Source: Caldilineaceae bacterium (GTDB lineage: Bacteria; Chloroflexota; Anaerolineae; Caldilineales; Caldilineaceae). From it: a stretch of DNA of 64,000 nucleotides. The notes under the pieces are model-generated. The model worked only from the letters and a program-made list of their open reading frames with translations, did no database searches and was not told where the DNA came from. Where the stretch lies: NCBI GenBank assembly GCA_022823185.1, contig JAJDXQ010000013.1:1-64000 (forward strand), in the 5' to 3' direction. Made by a program: the position numbers and the translations under genes. Positions 16,687 through 25,883 of this stretch are shown here, one piece after another (within the stretch, counting starts at the first letter, position 1; each line of letters starts with the position of its first letter).

Positions 16687-16772
16687 GGCGCAGTGTGGCT
16701 CGTGCTAACGGAACAGGACCGCTCGCGGGCGCCTGATAGTCGTAGCCGGCCCCAGTCAAGCGCATTGGAATG

Positions 16773-17756
16773 CTACTCGTAGCGAATGCGGGGATCAATT
16801 GCCCCGTAGGTCAAATCTGTAATGAGGTTGCTAAAGACGATTGTAAGGGCGGAGACCAGGACCATGCCCATGATCAGGGGATAGTCGCGCGTGGCAACTC
16901 CGTCCAGGTAGAGAATGCCCATTCCAGGCCAGTTGAAAATGGTCTCGATAATGATTGAGCCGCCGAAAAGGCTGGGGAGGCGCAGACCGATGATGGTGAT
17001 CACGGGTAGCAGGGCGTTGCGAAGAATGTGGCGGAATACGACAACTGGGTCGTTCAGCCCTTTGCTGCGGGCGACTGTGATGTAGTCGAGCCGGACGACC
17101 TCCAGGACGCTGGAACGTGTGTAGCGCATGATGCCGGCGGTCGAGTCCAGACCCAGCACGATGGCAGGGAGCACGAGGTACCGCGACCGGTCCAGCATTG
17201 TGCCCCAGAGGCCCAGGTCTCTGCCGATGGTGGAATAGCCGCTGGTGGGCACCCAGCCCAATTTGAGCGAAAAGAGATAGATCGCGCCAATTGCGGCAAA
17301 GAAGCCTGGAATGGAAATACCGATAAAGGCAAGGAATGTGAGCACGTAGTCCGGGGGCGTGTACTGATTCAGAGCTGAGAAGATGCCCAGGGGAATGCCC
17401 AGAAGAATAGATATGACTACGGCGGCGGCCATGAGACGAAGCGTGGCGGGCAGACGGCGAGCGATTTCTTCGGCGACGGGGATTTTGCTGCGGATGCGCA
17501 CGCCCAGATTGCCCTGGAGGAGGCCGCCCATCCATTGCATATAACGAACGGGAGCAGGCCTGTCGAGACCATACTTTTCGCGCAGTTTATCGGCGTTTGA
17601 GCCTTCATCGCCGCCGGCGCCCGATTCGAAGTCCATGAGGATCATTGCCGATACGGCGTCGCCCGGGGCCAGCTCGGTGAAGGTAAATGTAAGGATTGTG
17701 ATCCCGAACAGCACGGGCAGCATCTGGACGATGCGACGAAGGATGTAGCGATTCAT
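16773..17756 (-). CDS. ABC transporter permease, DppB/OppB type
   Basis: 327 aa. Starts MNRYILRRIVQMLPVLFGIT, the standard DppB amino end, with a first helix and long periplasmic loop containing YGLDRPAPVRYMQWM. The coupling loop reads ARSKGLNDPVVVFRHILRNA near residue 225. Ends in LTYGAIDPRIRYE. It lies 87 bp after the binding protein, with a stable hairpin between them. Confidence 0.92.
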   Translation of the reverse strand: MNRYILRRIVQMLPVLFGITILTFTFTELAPGDAVSAMILMDFESGAGGDEGSNADKLREKYGLDRPAPVRYMQWMGGLLQGNLGVRIRSKIPVAEEIARRLPATLRLMAAAVVISILLGIPLGIFSALNQYTPPDYVLTFLAFIGISIPGFFAAIGAIYLFSLKLGWVPTSGYSTIGRDLGLWGTMLDRSRYLVLPAIVLGLDSTAGIMRYTRSSVLEVVRLDYITVARSKGLNDPVVVFRHILRNALLPVITIIGLRLPSLFGGSIIIETIFNWPGMGILYLDGVATRDYPLIMGMVLVSALTIVFSNLITDLTYGAIDPRIRYE

Positions 17757-17784
17757 GGGTCAAGGCAGGTGTGAGAAGAGAGGA

Positions 17785-17818
17785 GTGAGGAGAGAGGATG
17801 TACGCCCTCTCCCCACAC
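17785..17818 (-). other. Intercistronic stem-loop between binding protein and permease
   Basis: GTGAGGAGAGAGG (17785-17797) and CCTCTCCCCACAC (17806-17818) pair over 12 of 13 positions (one G-U, one mismatch) with an 8-nt loop. It lies 26 nt after the binding-protein stop. No T-tract follows on the minus strand. Such hairpins commonly protect the upstream mRNA so that the binding protein is made in excess over permeases. Confidence 0.6.
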
Positions 17819-17843
17819 TCTGTTTCTCAGTCTTTAGCTGTTC

Positions 17844-19571
17844 TTACTCGCCGGCGAGGTACCAGTTCGCCGGATAGCGTTCGGCGAAGGGCTCGTCAAG
17901 CTGGCGATTAATGTTGTTGCAGACGCTGGCGCTGAAGGCCGAGTAGCGCGTCGGCCGGAACACGGGGATCTCACCTGCTTCTCCGGTGATGATCTCGGTG
18001 GCCTGGTAGAGCATCTCCTTGCGCTTGGCTGGATCCGGTTCGGACATGGCGGATTCGGCCAAGGCGTCAAACTCTTCGTTGCAGTAGTGGCCTACATTGC
18101 GGCCGGCGGGCCAACTGCGGTCGCAGCCAAGGGAGAGCCGTAGTTGGTCGGGGTTGAACCAGCCACAGCAGCCGTAGGAGAGATCGAAGTCGTCGTTGTC
18201 ATAGACACGTGCGACCCAGGCGGGGCCGTCGAGGTAGACGAGTTCGACGTCGATGCCGACATCAGCCCAGAACTGCTGCATGGCGGCGTGGATGCGCTTA
18301 TTCTGGTCATCTTGGTAGTAGGTGACGAAGCTGATTTCCTGTTCCGAATCCCAGCCGGCCTCGGCCAGCAGTTCGCGGGCCCTGTCGGGGTTGTACTCGT
18401 AGGTCGTAATATCGGGACTTACGAATTCGGGATTGGTCAGTCGGAGGTGGAGGACGTCTGCCAGATCGCCGTAGTAGGCATCTGCCATGGCCTCACGGTC
18501 GAGGGCGTAGAGCAGAGCCTGGCGCACGCGGGCGTCCTGGAATTCAGGCCGGTTGTGGTTGGGCCAGACGGTCATGCCACCACCCAGCTGACCGCCAAGG
18601 AGGACGATATTGGGGTCGTCCTTGTAACGCTCATATTCGACTGCGGTGACACGGCCGGCCATGTGGATCTCGCCGTTTTCGAGGGCTGCGAAGGCGGTTG
18701 CGCCGCGCAGGCCGAGCCGGAAGATGATGCGGTCAAGGTAGGGGCGACCGGCGTAGTAGTCCTCATTGGCTTCGAGGATGTAGAACTGATCGGGCTCGAA
18801 ATCACCCATTGTGAAGGGGCCGGAGCCGACGGGATTGCGAACCGCGTATTCGGTCTCGCCCAGGTCGGCAAAGGCGATGTCTTCGAGCAGATGCTTGGGC
18901 CAGATGTTGAAGGCGGCCATATTGCTGAGAACGCTGCTGCGGGGCGCGACAAGGTTCAACTCGAGGGTGAAATCGTCTAGCACCTTGATGCCGGAGATTT
19001 CATCGGCATCGCCGGCTTCAAATTCAGCGGCTCCGGCCAGCTGATCGAGGCCCGAAGTACGGCCATGGGAGGCGCCGGTATCGGGATGGAAGAACATTTG
19101 CAGCGAGAACTTAACGTCCTCGGCGGTCAGCTGCTCGCCGTCGTGGAAGCGCACGTCATCGCGCAGGTTGAAGGTATAGGTGAGGCCATCATCGGATACT
19201 TCCCAGCTTGTCGCCACGTCGGGATGGATGGAGACGGCGTCGGTGTCGCGGTCAATCAGCTGGCTGAAGAGGTAGTCGTCGCGGGCGCTGAAGATGAACC
19301 AGTTGCTGCCGGTCATGGCGCCGGCGCCGCCCGCCACCACAACTTCGCCGCCGTACTCGGGCGGTGAGTCGGTGCAGACGTGGATATGGTCGCTGTCAAC
19401 GTCGGCTTCGTCGTACCACGGTTCAACGGGTTCGGCCGCCATTTCTTCTTCCGCCTCCTCCTCTGGCATTGCAGCCGTCTCGGTTTCGGCCGGGGCGGCG
19501 CAGGCTGCGAGCAGCCCGAGCAGCAGGATGAGGAATACGGCGAGTCCAAGGGACTTCCTTGTGATCGTCAT
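17844..19571 (-). CDS. ABC transporter substrate-binding lipoprotein, family 5 (peptide/opine/nickel type)
   Basis: 575 aa. Lipoprotein signal with lipobox LLAAC (Cys24), followed by an acidic linker (AETETAAMPEEEAEEEMAAE). The mature part is a family 5 binding protein: the region SWEVSDDGLTYTFNLRDDVRFHDG is the family hallmark, with VGSGPFTMGDFEPDQ and RQALLYALDREAM later. Binds peptides, opines or oligosaccharides outside the cell. First gene of the long minus-strand run and directly downstream of a strong candidate promoter at 19836-19865. Confidence 0.93.
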   Translation of the reverse strand: MTITRKSLGLAVFLILLLGLLAACAAPAETETAAMPEEEAEEEMAAEPVEPWYDEADVDSDHIHVCTDSPPEYGGEVVVAGGAGAMTGSNWFIFSARDDYLFSQLIDRDTDAVSIHPDVATSWEVSDDGLTYTFNLRDDVRFHDGEQLTAEDVKFSLQMFFHPDTGASHGRTSGLDQLAGAAEFEAGDADEISGIKVLDDFTLELNLVAPRSSVLSNMAAFNIWPKHLLEDIAFADLGETEYAVRNPVGSGPFTMGDFEPDQFYILEANEDYYAGRPYLDRIIFRLGLRGATAFAALENGEIHMAGRVTAVEYERYKDDPNIVLLGGQLGGGMTVWPNHNRPEFQDARVRQALLYALDREAMADAYYGDLADVLHLRLTNPEFVSPDITTYEYNPDRARELLAEAGWDSEQEISFVTYYQDDQNKRIHAAMQQFWADVGIDVELVYLDGPAWVARVYDNDDFDLSYGCCGWFNPDQLRLSLGCDRSWPAGRNVGHYCNEEFDALAESAMSEPDPAKRKEMLYQATEIITGEAGEIPVFRPTRYSAFSASVCNNINRQLDEPFAERYPANWYLAGE

Positions 19572-19835
19572 GGTTTCAACTCTCCTTGATGGTGAATGAA
19601 TCCAAACACATCAGCATTGGGCGCAAAGCGAAGTTCGCTAAGGCAACGAAAGGTGGCGGGTAGTCGGTTGCGGCGCCGGTGAATCCAGGACAAACCGCGG
19701 TAGCGCGAAGGCTGAACGCCGCGCAGGTTAGGTTTGCGGCAGGTGTCCGATCTTCCCTGACGAGGAATGCAAGGCCCAAACGAACGGATTAGATCAACGT
19801 GAGAGATACGCACCTTATACGATTGGGCTACGGAT

Positions 19836-19865
19836 TGTATACCACAGCCTAGCGGGCTGCGTCAA
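19836..19865 (-). promoter_or_regulatory. Sigma70-like promoter for the 13-kb minus-strand run
   Basis: On the minus strand TTGACG (19865-19860), 18-nt spacer, TATACA (19841-19836), with an extended -10 TG just upstream (TGGTATACA). Predicted start about 19829, leaving a leader near 255 nt before the binding-protein ATG at 19571. Confidence 0.6.
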
Positions 19866-20089
19866 GTCGCATTTTTTTTGGCTGGTTGTGTGGCGGATTC
19901 CAGTGTGGAGGCAGGATTTGCAGGAAAAATAGGGGTTTTCAGGATGGCGGGAGGTGGAGCGCTGCTTTGGGGGCGGGTCTTTGGCGGGGGATGGAGGGTT
20001 GCTCATGGGGCGGGTCACCGGAGGAGGGGTGGGTATGGAAAGGGAATGCGTTTTGTTTGGGCGGGCGGCGGTTGTAGAAGGGGGCGCGC
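19866..20089. other. Intergenic stretch with no recognised gene
   Basis: Between the promoter and the end of the YifB gene. It is purine-rich on the plus strand, with a T8 run at 19872-19879. I see no gene, tandem repeat or convincing terminator here. Confidence 0.4.
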
Positions 20090-21616
20090 CTACATGATGA
20101 GGCGCGGGCGGTATTGGAGGGCTTCGGCGAGGTGCGGGGTGTCGATTTCGTCTTCTCCGGCGAGGTCGGCGATGGTGCGGGCCAGCTTGAGGATACGGTG
20201 ATAGGCGCGGGCGCTGAGATCCATCTGGCGCACTGCGGCCTGCATGAGGTTTTTGCCACTATCGTGCAGCTGGCAGTAACGTTGCACTTCGGCCGGGCCC
20301 ATGTCCCCGTTGACGACGATATGGGCTTTGTCCTGCTGGGCGAAGCGGGCCTGCTGGCGGGCGCGGGCCTGTTCGACGCGGCGGCGCAGGTGGGCGGACG
20401 GCTCGCCGGCATCGAGGCCGGACAGTTTTTCGAAAGGGACGCGGGCGACGTCGACGTGGAGGTCGATGCGGTCGAGAAGCGGACCGCTGATGCGGCCCTG
20501 GTAGCGCTGAACGGTTGACATCGAACAGGAGCAGGGTTTGCGTTCGTCGCCGTAGAAGCCGCAGGGGCAGGCGTTCATGGCGGCGACAAACATGAAATTG
20601 GCGGGGAAGGAGAGGGTGCCGGAGGCGCGGCTGATGGTTACGATTTTGTCCTCGAGCGGCTGGCGCAGGCTCTCCAGGTTTTTCGAGCCGAACTCTGGCA
20701 GCTCGTCGAGGAAGAGGACGCCGCGGTGGGCGAGGCTGATTTCGCCGGGGCGCGGCATGGTGCCGCCGCCAACCAGGCCGGCGTGGCTAATGGTGTGGTG
20801 TGGGGCTCGGAAGGGGCGGGGGCGGACCAGTGGGCCGTCGCCGTTCAGCTCGCCGGCGACCGAGTAGATACGGGTAATTTCGAGGGACTCGGACAGCGTG
20901 GCCGCGGGCAGGACCGAGGGCAGGGCGCGGGCCATCAGCGTTTTACCGCTGCCGGGCGGGCCTACCATGCGGACGTTGTGGCTGCCGGCGCAGGCGATTT
21001 CGAAGGCGCGTTTGGCGTGCTCCTGGCCGCGGATGTCCTGGAAGTCGACGGCGTAGACGATTTCGTCGCCTGGGTTGAAGGTAGTTGGGTTCTGGAGAGG
21101 GATTTCATTCTGGCCGGACAGGTGGGCCACGATGTCGCTGAGGCGCTCGACAGGAAAGACGTCGATGCCTTCGACGAGCGCGGCTTCGGGCGCGTTGGGT
21201 TGGGGCACGAACAGGCGCCGGTAGCCGGATTTCTGCGCCATGGCGGCCATTGAAAGGACGCCGTTGACGGGGCGGACGGAGCCATCGAGGCCCAGTTCCC
21301 CGACGATCAGGGCGTCGTCGAGGTCGGCGAGGACCTGGCGGGTGGCGGCCATGATTCCGAGTGCGATGGGCAGGTCGTAGGCCGGGCCCTCTTTGCGCAG
21401 GTCGGCGGGGGCCAGGTTGACGGTGAGGCGATGGTTGGGAAAGTGAAATCCGCTATTGGCGATGGCGGAACGGACGCGTTCGCCGCTTTCGCGCACGGCG
21501 GCACTAGGCAGACCGACGACGGTCAGGCGCTCGAGGCCGTTGGTGATGTCGACTTCGACTTCGATCTGTTCGGCGTCCAGTCCGACGATGGCGCAGCTCT
21601 GCACTTTGGCAAGCAT
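20090..21616 (-). CDS. comM: YifB family Mg chelatase-like AAA ATPase (ComM)
   Basis: 508 aa, full length for the family. N-terminal half is the S5-like/Lon-type region (VVGLPSAAVRESGERVRSAI). Walker A GPPGSGKT at about 219-226, Walker B VLFLDELPEF at about 300-309, the family's cysteine cluster NACPCGFYGDERKPCSC near 348-364, sensor region and the C-terminal Mg_chelatase domain. In other bacteria ComM is a hexameric helicase that promotes branch migration during natural transformation. ATG 21616 has GGAG 5 nt upstream and matches the usual MLAKVQSCA start. The gene follows the epimerase at 21665 by 48 bp. Confidence 0.93.
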   Translation of the reverse strand: MLAKVQSCAIVGLDAEQIEVEVDITNGLERLTVVGLPSAAVRESGERVRSAIANSGFHFPNHRLTVNLAPADLRKEGPAYDLPIALGIMAATRQVLADLDDALIVGELGLDGSVRPVNGVLSMAAMAQKSGYRRLFVPQPNAPEAALVEGIDVFPVERLSDIVAHLSGQNEIPLQNPTTFNPGDEIVYAVDFQDIRGQEHAKRAFEIACAGSHNVRMVGPPGSGKTLMARALPSVLPAATLSESLEITRIYSVAGELNGDGPLVRPRPFRAPHHTISHAGLVGGGTMPRPGEISLAHRGVLFLDELPEFGSKNLESLRQPLEDKIVTISRASGTLSFPANFMFVAAMNACPCGFYGDERKPCSCSMSTVQRYQGRISGPLLDRIDLHVDVARVPFEKLSGLDAGEPSAHLRRRVEQARARQQARFAQQDKAHIVVNGDMGPAEVQRYCQLHDSGKNLMQAAVRQMDLSARAYHRILKLARTIADLAGEDEIDTPHLAEALQYRPRLIM

Positions 21617-21664
21617 TGGATTCTCCGGGGGATTGAGTTGGCGGTGTCCGGCGGACACCATGGG

Positions 21665-22519
21665 TTAAAGGCCAGCGAGCTGCCAGGACTTTTGCAGGGA
21701 TTCGGCCGCGGCCTGGGCGGCTTCGGCGGGAGGGAGGGCGCGGATGCGCTGGCTGAACGGTTCGACGGTGACGGGGCCGTCGTAGCCGATGGCGTGCAAG
21801 GCCTGGAGAAAGCCGGCGACGTCGGTGAGGCCGGTTTCGGCGGGCAGCGTTCGTTCATTGTCGATCTGCTCGTCTGCGCTGCGGCCGGCGATGGCGTCGT
21901 TTACATGGACGTTGACGACCTGCGCGTTGGTGAGGCTGCGCACTGTTGAGACATCGGCATGGCTGGTGAAGAGGTGAAAGATGTCGACGAGGAGGCCGAC
22001 GCGGCCGGTTCCGAGATCGGCGGCGAGTTGCTGCGCCCCCTCCATTGTATGGATGAATGGGAATCTCTTTTCGTCGCGCAGGGTTTTGGGGCCGACCCAT
22101 TCGAGCCCGAAGCGGATGCCGTTCCGGGCCAGGATTTCAGCTATGGGACGCAGACGGGCCAGGTGGAATTCGTAGTTTTCATCGTAGGGGCGCTGGTCGT
22201 CGGCGGGGGCAATGTAGGTGGAGGTACGGTCTGCGCCGAGGGAACTGGCCAGCGCGGCGCGGGCCGGCAACTCTTCCAGATCGCGGCGCCAGCTGTCTTC
22301 GTCGGCGCGGTAGGCGACGGGCAGACTCCAGACGCCGTACTGCAGGCCGGCCTCCTTCATCTGTTGGGTGACTGCGCCGGCGCCCTGGGCGGCGGCGATC
22401 CGCTGGAGTTCCGCGATCGACACGTCGAGCCCGCCAAAGCCGCAACGGAGGGCTAGTTGGACGGCTTCGCTGAAAGGGACTTCTATGCCCAGAGCGCCGG
22501 GGCTGAGGTTCGGGAACAT
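21665..22519 (-). CDS. Sugar phosphate isomerase/epimerase (xylose isomerase-like TIM barrel)
   Basis: 284 aa. TIM-barrel metal ligands appear in order: Glu in FGLEWVG, Asp in LLVDIFHLF, His in VVNVHVND and Glu in VTVEPFSQ. AGGAG precedes ATG 22519. The family includes hydroxypyruvate isomerases, inosose dehydratases and tagatose epimerases; the ligand spacing alone does not decide between them. Located between the MFS transporter (upstream) and yifB. Confidence 0.85.
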   Translation of the reverse strand: MFPNLSPGALGIEVPFSEAVQLALRCGFGGLDVSIAELQRIAAAQGAGAVTQQMKEAGLQYGVWSLPVAYRADEDSWRRDLEELPARAALASSLGADRTSTYIAPADDQRPYDENYEFHLARLRPIAEILARNGIRFGLEWVGPKTLRDEKRFPFIHTMEGAQQLAADLGTGRVGLLVDIFHLFTSHADVSTVRSLTNAQVVNVHVNDAIAGRSADEQIDNERTLPAETGLTDVAGFLQALHAIGYDGPVTVEPFSQRIRALPPAEAAQAAAESLQKSWQLAGL

Positions 22520-22636
22520 GGTTTTCTCCTGTCGAGAGGCGGGTGAGCGGGCCGGTGAAGGTTCAGGGGACGGATTCTCTTGTGGAAAGGCGGCGGGCAG
22601 ATAGCCGGCACGCGTCTGTGGTTGAGCGGGCCAGGT

Positions 22637-24109
22637 TCAGTTGCCGGCCGGCTTGCGGCTGCGCAGGCCCAGGCTGGTGGCGATACCAAAAAGGCCGGCG
22701 ACGGCAGTTGCAAGGAACACTTGCTGGTAGGCTTCGATGACGGGCAGGCCGCTCAGGAGGGCGCCGCGCAAGAGCACACCGGCCAAGGCCGTGCCGATGG
22801 CGACACCGACGAAGCGAATCATACTATAGACACCGGCGGCCGTCCCCATCTGGTCCTCGTCAGTTTCGGACATGGCGGCCTGGTGGAGGGCGGCGAGCAT
22901 GGTGCCTACGCTCAACCCGTGCAGAGCGAGCAGAGCGAGGGCAAGGCTGATGGGGGCGGAGGCGGGCAGCAGGGAGAAGAGGAAGACGGAAAGCGCCTGT
23001 CCGGACAGGCCGGCGAAGACAGGCCAGCGGCTTCCCCAGCGGTCGGCTGCGAGTCCGCCGAACCGCACCATAACGGTCATGCCGGCGGGGTTGATGGTAA
23101 GAATGAGGCCGAGGACAGTTGGGCTGATGTTGTGGATATCGACGAGATAGAGCGGGACGAGGAAGCTGGAGCCCCCCATTACGAACATGCGCATGGCGGC
23201 GCACAGGGAGGCGAAGCTGAAGTTACGGTAGCGGAACAGGCCCAGGGAGACGAACGGGTCGGGACGACGTCTTTCCCAAACCAGGAAGGCGCCAAAGCAG
23301 ATAAACAGCGCGGCAAGGAGGCGCCAGTCCTGCAGGGGCTCGACACCGGTGATGGGCCGGCTGGAGAGGTAGAAGAGGCCCATGGTAAGGGCTCCGGCGA
23401 GCAGAAGGACGCCGGGCCAGTCGAAAGTGCGCCAGAACCGGGGCCGCACGTTGCTGAGGCCGGCGGGCACCCACTGATTGACGGCAAAGAGGCCCACGAT
23501 GCCCAGCAGGAGGGCAGGACCGAAGGCAGCCCGCCAACCCCAGGCGGCGATGAGAAACCCGCCGATAAATGGGCCGATGGCAGCGGTCAAGGGCCCGATG
23601 GAACCCCAGGTGCCGAGCGCCTTGCCTCTCTCTCCTTCGCGGAAGATGGTGGCGATGAAGGCCATGCCGAGAGGCATGATGCCGGCGATGCCGAAGCCCT
23701 GGGCGGCCCGGCCAATCATAAACCAGGTGAGATTGGTGGCGAAAAAGGTCATGGCGGAGCCAACGGAGAAGATGGCGATCCCGGCCAGGATGAGACGGCG
23801 GCGGCCCACGCCATCGCTGAGACGGCCGTAGACGGGCATGAGGATCATGTAGGGCAAAGTGAAGGCGCTGGAGGTCCAGGCAACTACGTCGGCGCTCATG
23901 GCGAAGGTGTCGCGCAGGACTGGAAGTGCGACGCGGCTCATTGAGGAGCTGAGGGGCATGATGGTCGAGGGAATCATCAGGGCGTAGAGTATGAGCCATG
24001 CCTGCTGGGATGGCAGGGCGCTCTCACGGGCGGGAACCGGTTCGGGTTCGGATGCGTTTTTTCGTTGATGGCCGATGCGGCGGAGGATTGAGGTGGGGGT
24101 GCTTTCCAC
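22637..24109 (-). CDS. MFS transporter, DHA2-type (14 helices)
   Basis: 490 aa, GTG start at 24109. Motif A appears as YGRLSDGVGRRRLILAG between helices 2 and 3, and the antiporter motif C as IGPLTAAIGPFIGGFLI. About 14 hydrophobic segments are visible, which fits the DHA2 drug:H+ antiporter family, often exporters of toxins or siderophores. The first 40 residues are hydrophilic. No strong ribosome-binding site is seen before the GTG, so a slightly later start is possible. Its promoter region carries a seven-unit heptamer array about 100 bp upstream. Confidence 0.88.
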   Translation of the reverse strand: MESTPTSILRRIGHQRKNASEPEPVPARESALPSQQAWLILYALMIPSTIMPLSSSMSRVALPVLRDTFAMSADVVAWTSSAFTLPYMILMPVYGRLSDGVGRRRLILAGIAIFSVGSAMTFFATNLTWFMIGRAAQGFGIAGIMPLGMAFIATIFREGERGKALGTWGSIGPLTAAIGPFIGGFLIAAWGWRAAFGPALLLGIVGLFAVNQWVPAGLSNVRPRFWRTFDWPGVLLLAGALTMGLFYLSSRPITGVEPLQDWRLLAALFICFGAFLVWERRRPDPFVSLGLFRYRNFSFASLCAAMRMFVMGGSSFLVPLYLVDIHNISPTVLGLILTINPAGMTVMVRFGGLAADRWGSRWPVFAGLSGQALSVFLFSLLPASAPISLALALLALHGLSVGTMLAALHQAAMSETDEDQMGTAAGVYSMIRFVGVAIGTALAGVLLRGALLSGLPVIEAYQQVFLATAVAGLFGIATSLGLRSRKPAGN

Positions 24110-24210
24110 GGGTACAACCTTTTCGATCGAGGCGTGTGTGTTTTTCCAGGCGACTCTTTAGCGGTTCAGGCGCATTTCCTTATCATACCTGTAGTGGGCG
24201 CAAAGGGGAA

Positions 24211-24272
24211 GGGGGAACTGCAGTGGTCAGTGGTCAGTGGTCAGTGGTCAGTGGTCAGTGGTCAGTGGTCAG
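24211..24272. repeat. GGGAACTGCAG head plus seven perfect TGGTCAG heptamers
   Basis: GGGGGAACTGCAG (24211-24223) followed by seven exact TGGTCAG units (24224-24272), then a diverged TGGGTGG. It lies in the divergent intergenic region. This is the most regular copy in the window. Confidence 0.95.
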
Positions 24273-24769
24273 TGGGTGGCGGGAGGGGGAGACGCCGCGG
24301 GGCGGTGCAGTGGGGGAACGTTACGGGGCGCGGGGAAAATCGGCGCAAGGTTGGGGCAGCCTGGGGGAATCGACGATGAGGCATGCCATGCGCTTCAGCT
24401 GGAAACCGCAGAGCTGGCCTGCGCTCAGGTCGAGGCGAGAGGCGAGGCTGGCATTGACAAAAAGGGGCGGGCGTGACAGTATTGAACGCTGGATGGGGAA
24501 GGCGCCGACATCGTTAGACCGCGAGAGGCTGATTGGACCCTGCGCCGGCCTTGCCGGTGGGCAGATGGTCCGATTTAGGTCGGTCTGCCCGGGTCGCCGG
24601 TGGAACGGGGCGCAGACATCCACACGGGTGATTTTCCCAGAGATTCTGACATTTTGGCGCGCAGGGGTCGATTGGTTCGCCGCAGTTGCCATGGGAATGA
24701 ACGGTGGGCGGCGGGCGTTGGTTGGATCTGCGTGCCGGCGCGCAGGATAAAGGCAGAGGACAGACGCAA
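24273..24769. other. Divergent intergenic region without a recognised gene
   Basis: About 500 bp between the heptamer array and the dehydrogenase start. There is a TTGACA at about 24452, but no good -10 at a suitable distance. Reading frames here have no recognisable domain. Presumably holds promoters for the plus-strand catabolic genes. Confidence 0.4.
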
Positions 24770-25780
24770 ATGAAAGCACTGATGTACCGCGGCCCATGGG
24801 AGATGCCGGTGGAGGAGATGGAGGACCCGACGCCTTCGGCTGGAAAGGTGGTGGTGGAGGTGGAGGCTGTGGGCATTTGCGGTTCGGATGTTCACGGGTT
24901 TACCGGGAACAGCGGGCGGCGCACGCCGGGCATTGTGATGGGCCATGAGTTTGCAGGCACGATTGGCGAAGCGGGGCCGGAGGTGGAGGGCTTCGGGGCA
25001 GGAGACGGTGTCGTTGTGATGCCGCTTTATTCGGTTGCGGCGGGCGCAGACCCCTTTCCGATCAACCTTTCTCCGCACCGGAGGCTGACGGGCATGAACG
25101 AGCACGGGGCGTACGCGCAGCGTGTGGCGGTGCGAGCGGCGCAGCTGTTTCGCAAGCCGGAGAGGATGAGTTGGGAACGCGCTGCTTTGTGTGAGCCGAT
25201 GGCGGTCACGCTTCATGCGGCGCGGATTACGCCGATTGACCCGATGCAGAAGGTTGCCGTCGTTGGCGCGGGGCCGATCGGCCTGCTGACGATGCTTGCG
25301 GCCCGCCTGAAAGGGGCGGGAACAGTGATCGCGGTTGACCGTTCGGTTCACCGGCTGGAGCTGGCCGAGGAGCTGGGCGCGGACGCGGTGATCAACGTGG
25401 ACGATGGGGACGCGGCGGCAACGATACGGGAGATGACGGGGGGCGGTGTCGATGCAGCGTTTGAGGCGGTGGGGATCAGTTCGACGGCGCAACTTTCGGT
25501 TGAGGCCACGCGCAACGGGGGCAACATCACCTGGATTGGCAACAATGCGCCGATGATCGAAGTGGACATGCAGAGCATTGTGACGCGTGAGATGAGTGTG
25601 CGGGGTTCTTACGGCTTTGACGAGACCGATTTTGCGGCGGCGATCGAGGCCCTGTCCTCTGGCCGCCTGAATGTGGATCCACTGGTGGAGAAGACGGCCC
25701 CGTTGGACGACGGCCCTGAACTATTTCGGAGCCTGGCTGCCGGCGAGACTGACCTTGTCAAAATCATTTTGAAACCGTAG
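24770..25780 (+). CDS. Zinc-type MDR dehydrogenase without structural-zinc loop
   Basis: 336 aa. Catalytic zinc ligands are present: C37 in GICGSD, H59-E60 in MGHE, and E142 in ALCEPMAV. The Rossmann loop is VVGAGPIGLL at about 164-173. The region that normally holds four cysteines for the structural zinc instead reads VVVMPLYSVAAGADPFPINL, with no cysteine. ATG 24770 has GAGGA about 10 nt upstream; the longer frame back to 24704 has no homology. Likely a sugar or polyol dehydrogenase (sorbitol/threonine dehydrogenase branch). First of three plus-strand catabolic genes. Confidence 0.87.
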   Translation: MKALMYRGPWEMPVEEMEDPTPSAGKVVVEVEAVGICGSDVHGFTGNSGRRTPGIVMGHEFAGTIGEAGPEVEGFGAGDGVVVMPLYSVAAGADPFPINLSPHRRLTGMNEHGAYAQRVAVRAAQLFRKPERMSWERAALCEPMAVTLHAARITPIDPMQKVAVVGAGPIGLLTMLAARLKGAGTVIAVDRSVHRLELAEELGADAVINVDDGDAAATIREMTGGGVDAAFEAVGISSTAQLSVEATRNGGNITWIGNNAPMIEVDMQSIVTREMSVRGSYGFDETDFAAAIEALSSGRLNVDPLVEKTAPLDDGPELFRSLAAGETDLVKIILKP

Positions 25781-25883
25781 CCGAAACGGACGGGAGTGAT
25801 AGGCGCAAAATCCGGCAGTGTGCTTGTCCGATCTGTAGAGTTTATGGTTGACTGAGAAGCAATAACACCACGTCTTGAACCCT

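Noticed and set aside
19568-19813. 81-aa open frame in the leader of the family 5 importer
   Set aside because: Overlaps the binding-protein start, lacks a ribosome-binding site and any recognisable pattern; the region is better seen as an untranslated leader.
22580-23944. 454-aa plus-strand open frame rich in Gly/Glu/His
   Set aside because: Complement of the MFS transporter; no recognisable fold and biased composition typical of shadow frames.
24211-24272. Possible CRISPR array
   Set aside because: Seven head-to-tail heptamers with no spacers; a simple tandem repeat, and no cas genes are present.
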